Shown piece after piece: positions 60,097-64,000 of a DNA stretch of 64,000 bases. The notes beneath the pieces are model-generated. The model searched no databases and had not been told where the DNA came from. It worked only from the letters and a program-made list of their open reading frames with translations. Source of the DNA: Ophiosphaerella korrae. Lineage: Eukaryota > Ascomycota > Dothideomycetes > Pleosporales > Phaeosphaeriaceae. Positions within the stretch are counted from its first letter, which is position 1. Every line of letters begins with the position of its first letter. The position numbers and the translations under genes were made by a program. The stretch is taken from assembly GCA_028456385.1 (NCBI GenBank), contig JALNQF010000001.1:992001-1056000 (forward strand). Reading direction: 5' to 3'.

Positions 60097-60137
60097 GGCG
60101 CGTGCGCCAAATGGCCACTTTCAAAGTTAACCGAGAG
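60097..60137 (-). repeat. Right 41-bp terminal inverted repeat of Tc1-like element
   Basis: Perfect reverse complement of 44305-44345. Confidence 0.95.
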
Positions 60138-61659
60138 TTTCCTACGCCTGTTAGAAGTCAGTCCGAGCCAAGGCCGAAAAACGCGGGCGCAGCCACTCAT
60201 CACAGCTAGTATTGGCCAAACATATGTTCTTGCGCATGCGAAGGTTACGAGGCGATTGGACCTCGGATCTGGCTATCGTGTGAGGGTACACGGCGCGGAG
60301 AAGCGTGTAAAAGCCCCGTTGGTGCTGGCCTCATGCAAGTAGAGACCGTAACCGGCGACACCACGGTGAGTGTGACTTTGCGTTGCTGTAGTTTGCTGTA
60401 TCTGCATGATGCAGATCCTGGATCTCAGCTGCATCAGACACCTTGACAAGCCCTGTATTTTCTGCCTGCTGCTGACTTCCTCGTACTCAAACATCGAGTC
60501 TTCACTCTTATAACTCTGCATTTTTGTTGCATTGCTTTGTTTTCTTCTTTCACTGGTCGTTCTCAGTCTTGGGAGACTAGACAGAGGGCATTGCGATTTT
60601 ATGCGAAGCGTGATAGACATAAGTACTCAGATTCGACACGAAGATATCAACACGGGCGATATACTTGTTCTGCGCTCGGCATCTATCAAGATAAGCAAGA
60701 ATTTTATACAGCCCTCCTTGGTATTACTTGAGAATCGATAGATATGGTAGCATCGCGATGCTCATATTACAGTAGGAGAGCGATGCTGGAGTATTTTCAT
60801 TGCCTCACTACCACGCCGAATGGTTCCCATACCAGAAGTGGTAGTCAGTAACATAGCCAGTGCGCATACAGGCCAGATTTGCAGTTTTACAATTTAACAA
60901 TAAGTATTGTATGCTTTCTAGTTACCCAGGTATGTGCAGGCTAAAAGACTAACAATTGGAGAGAAGTGCCTAGGTACAGGTCCGGAAGGGTAGGAGCGCC
61001 CGTGCGCCATGGAAAACAATGCTGGATATGAAGATTGAAATATCGATGAGATGAGATGATGTTGGGCGGTTTATGGGAGAGGTAATATTTCGATGCACAC
61101 CTTTCATGGTTAGTGTTGGCTTACCTACACATAATCATTATCTTCTCGGTGGTTTGCATATCGCTCGACACGAGGGCTCAGGATTGACAAATGTAGCTGG
61201 ATAGTGATCTTAGGGCACACATGAGAAAACAGGGAGAGCACGAGCACACTCATTGAATGATTTCGAAGTGAGTGGTTGTGTATCGACAGGTCCCAATAGC
61301 TGCACTGCAAGGACGCGAGTCTATTAATTTTCCCCTAGGGAATGCTAAAGGAGGCTAGATCGGTCACTGCCGACTTGAGCGCCACCAAAAATAGCCACCA
61401 CTTACTAAACACACTTCACAAACTTTTTCTACGTTATGCATCTCTCCCAAGTCCATCCTACAACCTCTTGAATATGTTCGGGATCGACATTGAAGATTCA
61501 ATGCTATTTATTAACTGAACAATAAAATTGAGACCCCAATCGGGTATAAGATAAAATCTCGTTGAGTTAGGCACACTATCACTAGTGGTTCCAAGTGCTC
61601 GTATAAGCCGATGCCTCATCAAACTACCCAGTAGGGCCATCCTGCTTCGCTTTGCACGA
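60138..61659. other. Intergenic region right of the transposon nest
   Basis: Ordinary composition resumes at once. Short open frames only; no gene, RNA or repeat recognised. Confidence 0.4.
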
Positions 61660-61666
61660 TATAAAG
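61660..61666 (+). promoter_or_regulatory. TATA box of the GPI-type protein gene
   Basis: TATAAAG 119 bases before the ATG at 61785, followed by a T-rich then CT-rich leader that is typical of strongly expressed fungal genes. Confidence 0.5.
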
Positions 61667-61784
61667 CGTGGTGCTATGCTGATAAAAGACAGCATCTTAA
61701 CCCTCGTGTGGCTATTTTTTTATTTTTTTTTCGTCCTTCTCTCAAATCTATACCTTCGCTAGCTTTCGTGTCTCCTATCTCACG

Positions 61785-62575
61785 ATGCGCTCTTCGACCT
61801 ACGTCGCACTTTTCGCGGGCTCAGCAGCTGCGCAATCATCTGTCACAATTTTCAATCCCATTCCATACCAGGCTTCTCCCACTGTAACTCAAATTGGCGC
61901 AGATGCTGCCGCAACGACATACAAGCATGAGTGCCCCGCAAACAACATCGGAGTCTCGGTTGTACCGAATGCCGTATTTCAACGTCAGTCGCAACATGCT
62001 CCTCCTACTGTTTTGTATCCGACTAACAGCCCTCAGGCCCTACACCCACAACCACGCCTCCAGCCCGACTCGCACACCGACAATCTTCCGGCCGAAATGA
62101 GGACGACTACACGATTTGTGAGCCCTTCACAATCAAGCAAGGTGCCTCGACATGGGCAATGAACTTCAAGGACCCACTCCCTGGTGCCTGGACATTAGAC
62201 ATGAACTGCAAGTGGGCAGGTGCCATGACTGCTGCCGACCTGACCTGCTCGGTCAACCAAGGAGGTTTTGCTGCTCCCATGAACGGCACCTCGACGACCG
62301 TCATCCCAAAGACTGAGGCTTCGAGTTATGCCGAGATTTTCATGAAGTATGCTGTTGTGAGCGCGTCGGGTGCGGCTTCCGCGGGCGCTTCGCAAACTCC
62401 GTCTGGGTCTCGCTCGATAGCGCCTTCACCGGGGGCTTCTGGTCCTGCTGGTTCAGCCGGTGCTTCTGGTGCTGCGAAGCCAACTCAGAGTGCTGGCCTT
62501 GGAGCTATCGGTCCTCTTCCAACGGGTGCGATGAAGCTTGCTGGCGTCGTTGCTGCTGTGTTTGTCGCTTTGTAG
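61785..62575 (+). CDS. Secreted GPI-anchored-type Ser/Ala/Gly-rich protein
   Basis: Exons 61785-61983 and 62037-62575 (intron 61984-62036, GTCAGT/CAG) give 245 aa. The N-terminus is a signal peptide (YVALFAGSAAAQ). The mature part has a compact domain with four or more Cys (HECPANN, YTICEPFTI, DMNCKWAG, DLTCSVNQ) and TWAMNF, resembling small fungal cell-wall proteins. A Ser/Ala/Gly/Pro-rich linker of about 55 residues follows, then a hydrophobic tail (MKLAGVVAAVFVAL) ending at the stop, as expected for GPI attachment. It probably sits in the cell wall or plasma membrane outer face. The function is unknown. It looks intact and has good promoter signals. Confidence 0.8.
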
Positions 62576-64000
62576 AGAGGAGAGCTGGCTAGAGCGAAAA
62601 TTCCGGCAAAATAAAATACAAAAGCATAATTCGCGCGAAGCTTGGATATACTATCTTTATGCTGGGCGAAAGCTAGACTTTGTCTTCTCTACTTAAGTGC
62701 TACTAGATACATATATTAATGATGATGCAATTCTACTTCGTGTTCGATTTTGGTAGTTATGCGATGATGTGAAACGAGGAATATTATGAACTGGAGGGGG
62801 CAGATTATTGTCGTTGGATCTAGTGGCATGTAATGCTTCTACAGAACTTAAGGCTTTATGGCTACTCTTCCCAGCTTCTACAAATTCAAATCTAGTATAA
62901 TTCACGAAAGAGGGTGTGGACTTAGTACCAGTATATATGTGATTACGCAATAGCACGACACTATAATTCTGGCTTACAAGGAAGAAAGTGCAGAGTATGG
63001 AAATGAGGAATAAAGGTTAGAGCATGTGAAGAAAAGACTAAAAATGTATCTGACTTGATTGCAAATACAGTATTTCTTCCGCATCTACATATATCACTAA
63101 TGAGTTTACTCGATGGGGCGAATTAGAACCACCTATATGGGCGATGTATGCTTCTATCTCTATGAGGCCAAGAATAAAGTTGGCTACGAGTAGAATACCG
63201 CGAATGATCCTGGTGCAGATGCACAGCCTGTGTTGCGATGCCTGCAGGACTTTCGTAGCTGCAGCCTATATACACTGTTCTATTCAAAATAATTACCGTT
63301 GTTGATTATTTTTCACCTTTTAGTAGGCTATTGGGCGTAGTGGGGTAAATTTACCGTCATACAGTGCCCAAAATAGACGGCCACATCTCTCGGGTATCGT
63401 CATCCTCTTCGTTATTACCTAGGTATCACCCATAGGTTCTACTTTCCCTTTTTTATTATTAGAAATACCATTCTCTACCTTCAAAATATTGGCCAAACTG
63501 CCTCTACTCTTTGCAATCTTAAAATGCTGTTGACCAAAGCACTAGAAATATTGCGCTCTCTACCAGTAAGACCAAAGCTATATCTTATAGGATACATCAT
63601 ACTGCGTTCTAGTCATACGATGCTGGAGTACCTACTCCTGCTCTACTTATTATAATACCTCAAAACATCCCGAACAGACGTAAAGAAGGTTAGGCTATTA
63701 TTTTTTATGCAATATTTGTATCTTCTCGAATTACGGAGAAGAGAGCTCTTTAAGCATCTGCTCTATGAATACTTAGGTAGTATGTCCAAGTCTTCTACCA
63801 ATAAAGCTGGAGTTTTTTTTTCGCGCATGCGTTACCATATCGCGTCGTTAGGTTTGTAGACGAGCTGGAGATAGAACTAAAAATAGTATCGTTAGTATCG
63901 TTAGTTCTTCATTCAAATTTGAACCCACCTACCACCTGACTGTCTAGGCACCTATAACTGCTTCAATCGTAGCCGGTAGTTTCGAGCAGTGTATGATCCT
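62576..64000. other. Right-end region without a recognised gene
   Basis: AT-rich, with no coding block I can name. Around 63520-63850 longer hydrophobic open stretches on the plus strand, broken by stops, could be a decayed repeat, but no terminal repeats or motifs support this. Confidence 0.35.

Larger units (their letters stand above)
44305..60137. mobile_element. Tc1/mariner-like DNA transposon, split by nested gypsy elements
   Basis: The ends are a perfect 41-bp inverted repeat at 44305-44345 and 60097-60137, starting CTCTCGGTTAACTTTGAAAG. Removing the insertion at 45628-59686 leaves about 1.77 kb, the normal size of fungal Tc1/Fot-type elements. The left part holds a transposase start at 44470 (MPKAVFRLATPPPELVPDK, then QQSAILAVYYFCQMENLPH), the right part its C-terminus ending in a TGA at about 60019-60021, with the SPDFSIIE motif that supplies the last acidic residue of the catalytic triad. 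The frame has several stops, for example TAG at 44638, so it is dead even without the insertion. Target duplication is unclear; TTTC flanks both ends but TA is expected. Confidence 0.8.

Noticed and set aside
44301..60141. TTTC flanking both Tc1 ends as target duplication
   Set aside because: Tc1/mariner elements duplicate TA; four bases can match by chance, so it is not claimed.
1..64000. CRISPR array, prokaryotic operon or phage features
   Set aside because: No regularly spaced repeats; introns and gene families are fungal.

Overview
The window looks like nuclear DNA of a filamentous ascomycete, probably a Dothideomycete of the Pleosporales type. The evidence is short GT-AG introns of 46-70 bases, fungal-only families (Zn2Cys6 regulators, DUF4360, DUF3140, a fungal 7-TM membrane family, a GPI-type Ser/Ala/Gly-rich wall protein), a chromovirus-like Ty3/gypsy family and heavy C-to-T/G-to-A decay typical of repeat-induced point mutation (RIP). 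The species assignment is inference; no rRNA or tRNA gene was seen.

Layout. 0.4-8.1 kb: a damaged type-B carboxylesterase, a TIR element (MITE copy 1), a putative siderophore-type esterase, an SDR oxidoreductase, an orphan coiled-coil gene and an M50-type membrane protease. 8.4-14.6 kb: a sugar transporter, MITE copy 2, a DUF3140 pseudogene and a 7-TM membrane protein. 16.9-33.9 kb: DUF4360 secreted protein, an inositol-like transporter (frameshifted) divergent from a Gfo/Idh/MocA dehydrogenase, a Zn2Cys6 regulator, a cytochrome P450 (frameshifted) divergent from its own NADPH-P450 reductase, a second regulator with a ruined zinc cluster, and a dead vanadium-dependent haloperoxidase/PAP2-like gene. 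This resembles a small catabolic or metabolite cluster (uptake, oxidation, P450 with dedicated reductase, two regulators) that is decaying. 33.9-39.3 kb has no supportable gene. 39.3-40.8 kb: a long disordered protein gene; 40.8-44.3 kb is GC-rich with tandem repeats and no clear gene.

44.3-60.1 kb is a three-level nest. A Tc1/mariner-like DNA transposon with 41-bp perfect terminal inverted repeats is split by a 7-kb gypsy element (TSD CCCTT, 428-bp LTRs), which is itself split by a second 7-kb gypsy element of the same family (TSD TACTT, 442-bp LTRs). All gag-pol reading frames are destroyed. 60.1-64 kb returns to normal composition and holds a GPI-anchored secreted protein gene.

The recurring theme is decay: at least six of about seventeen genes outside the repeat block are visibly broken, by deletion, frameshift or stop codons. 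The two single-base frameshifts could also be assembly errors. I found no convincing wholly new system. The most unusual things are the nested transposon stack, the half-protected 3' LTR, the P450-reductase pair beside a dying haloperoxidase, and the carboxylesterase that has lost its catalytic serine.
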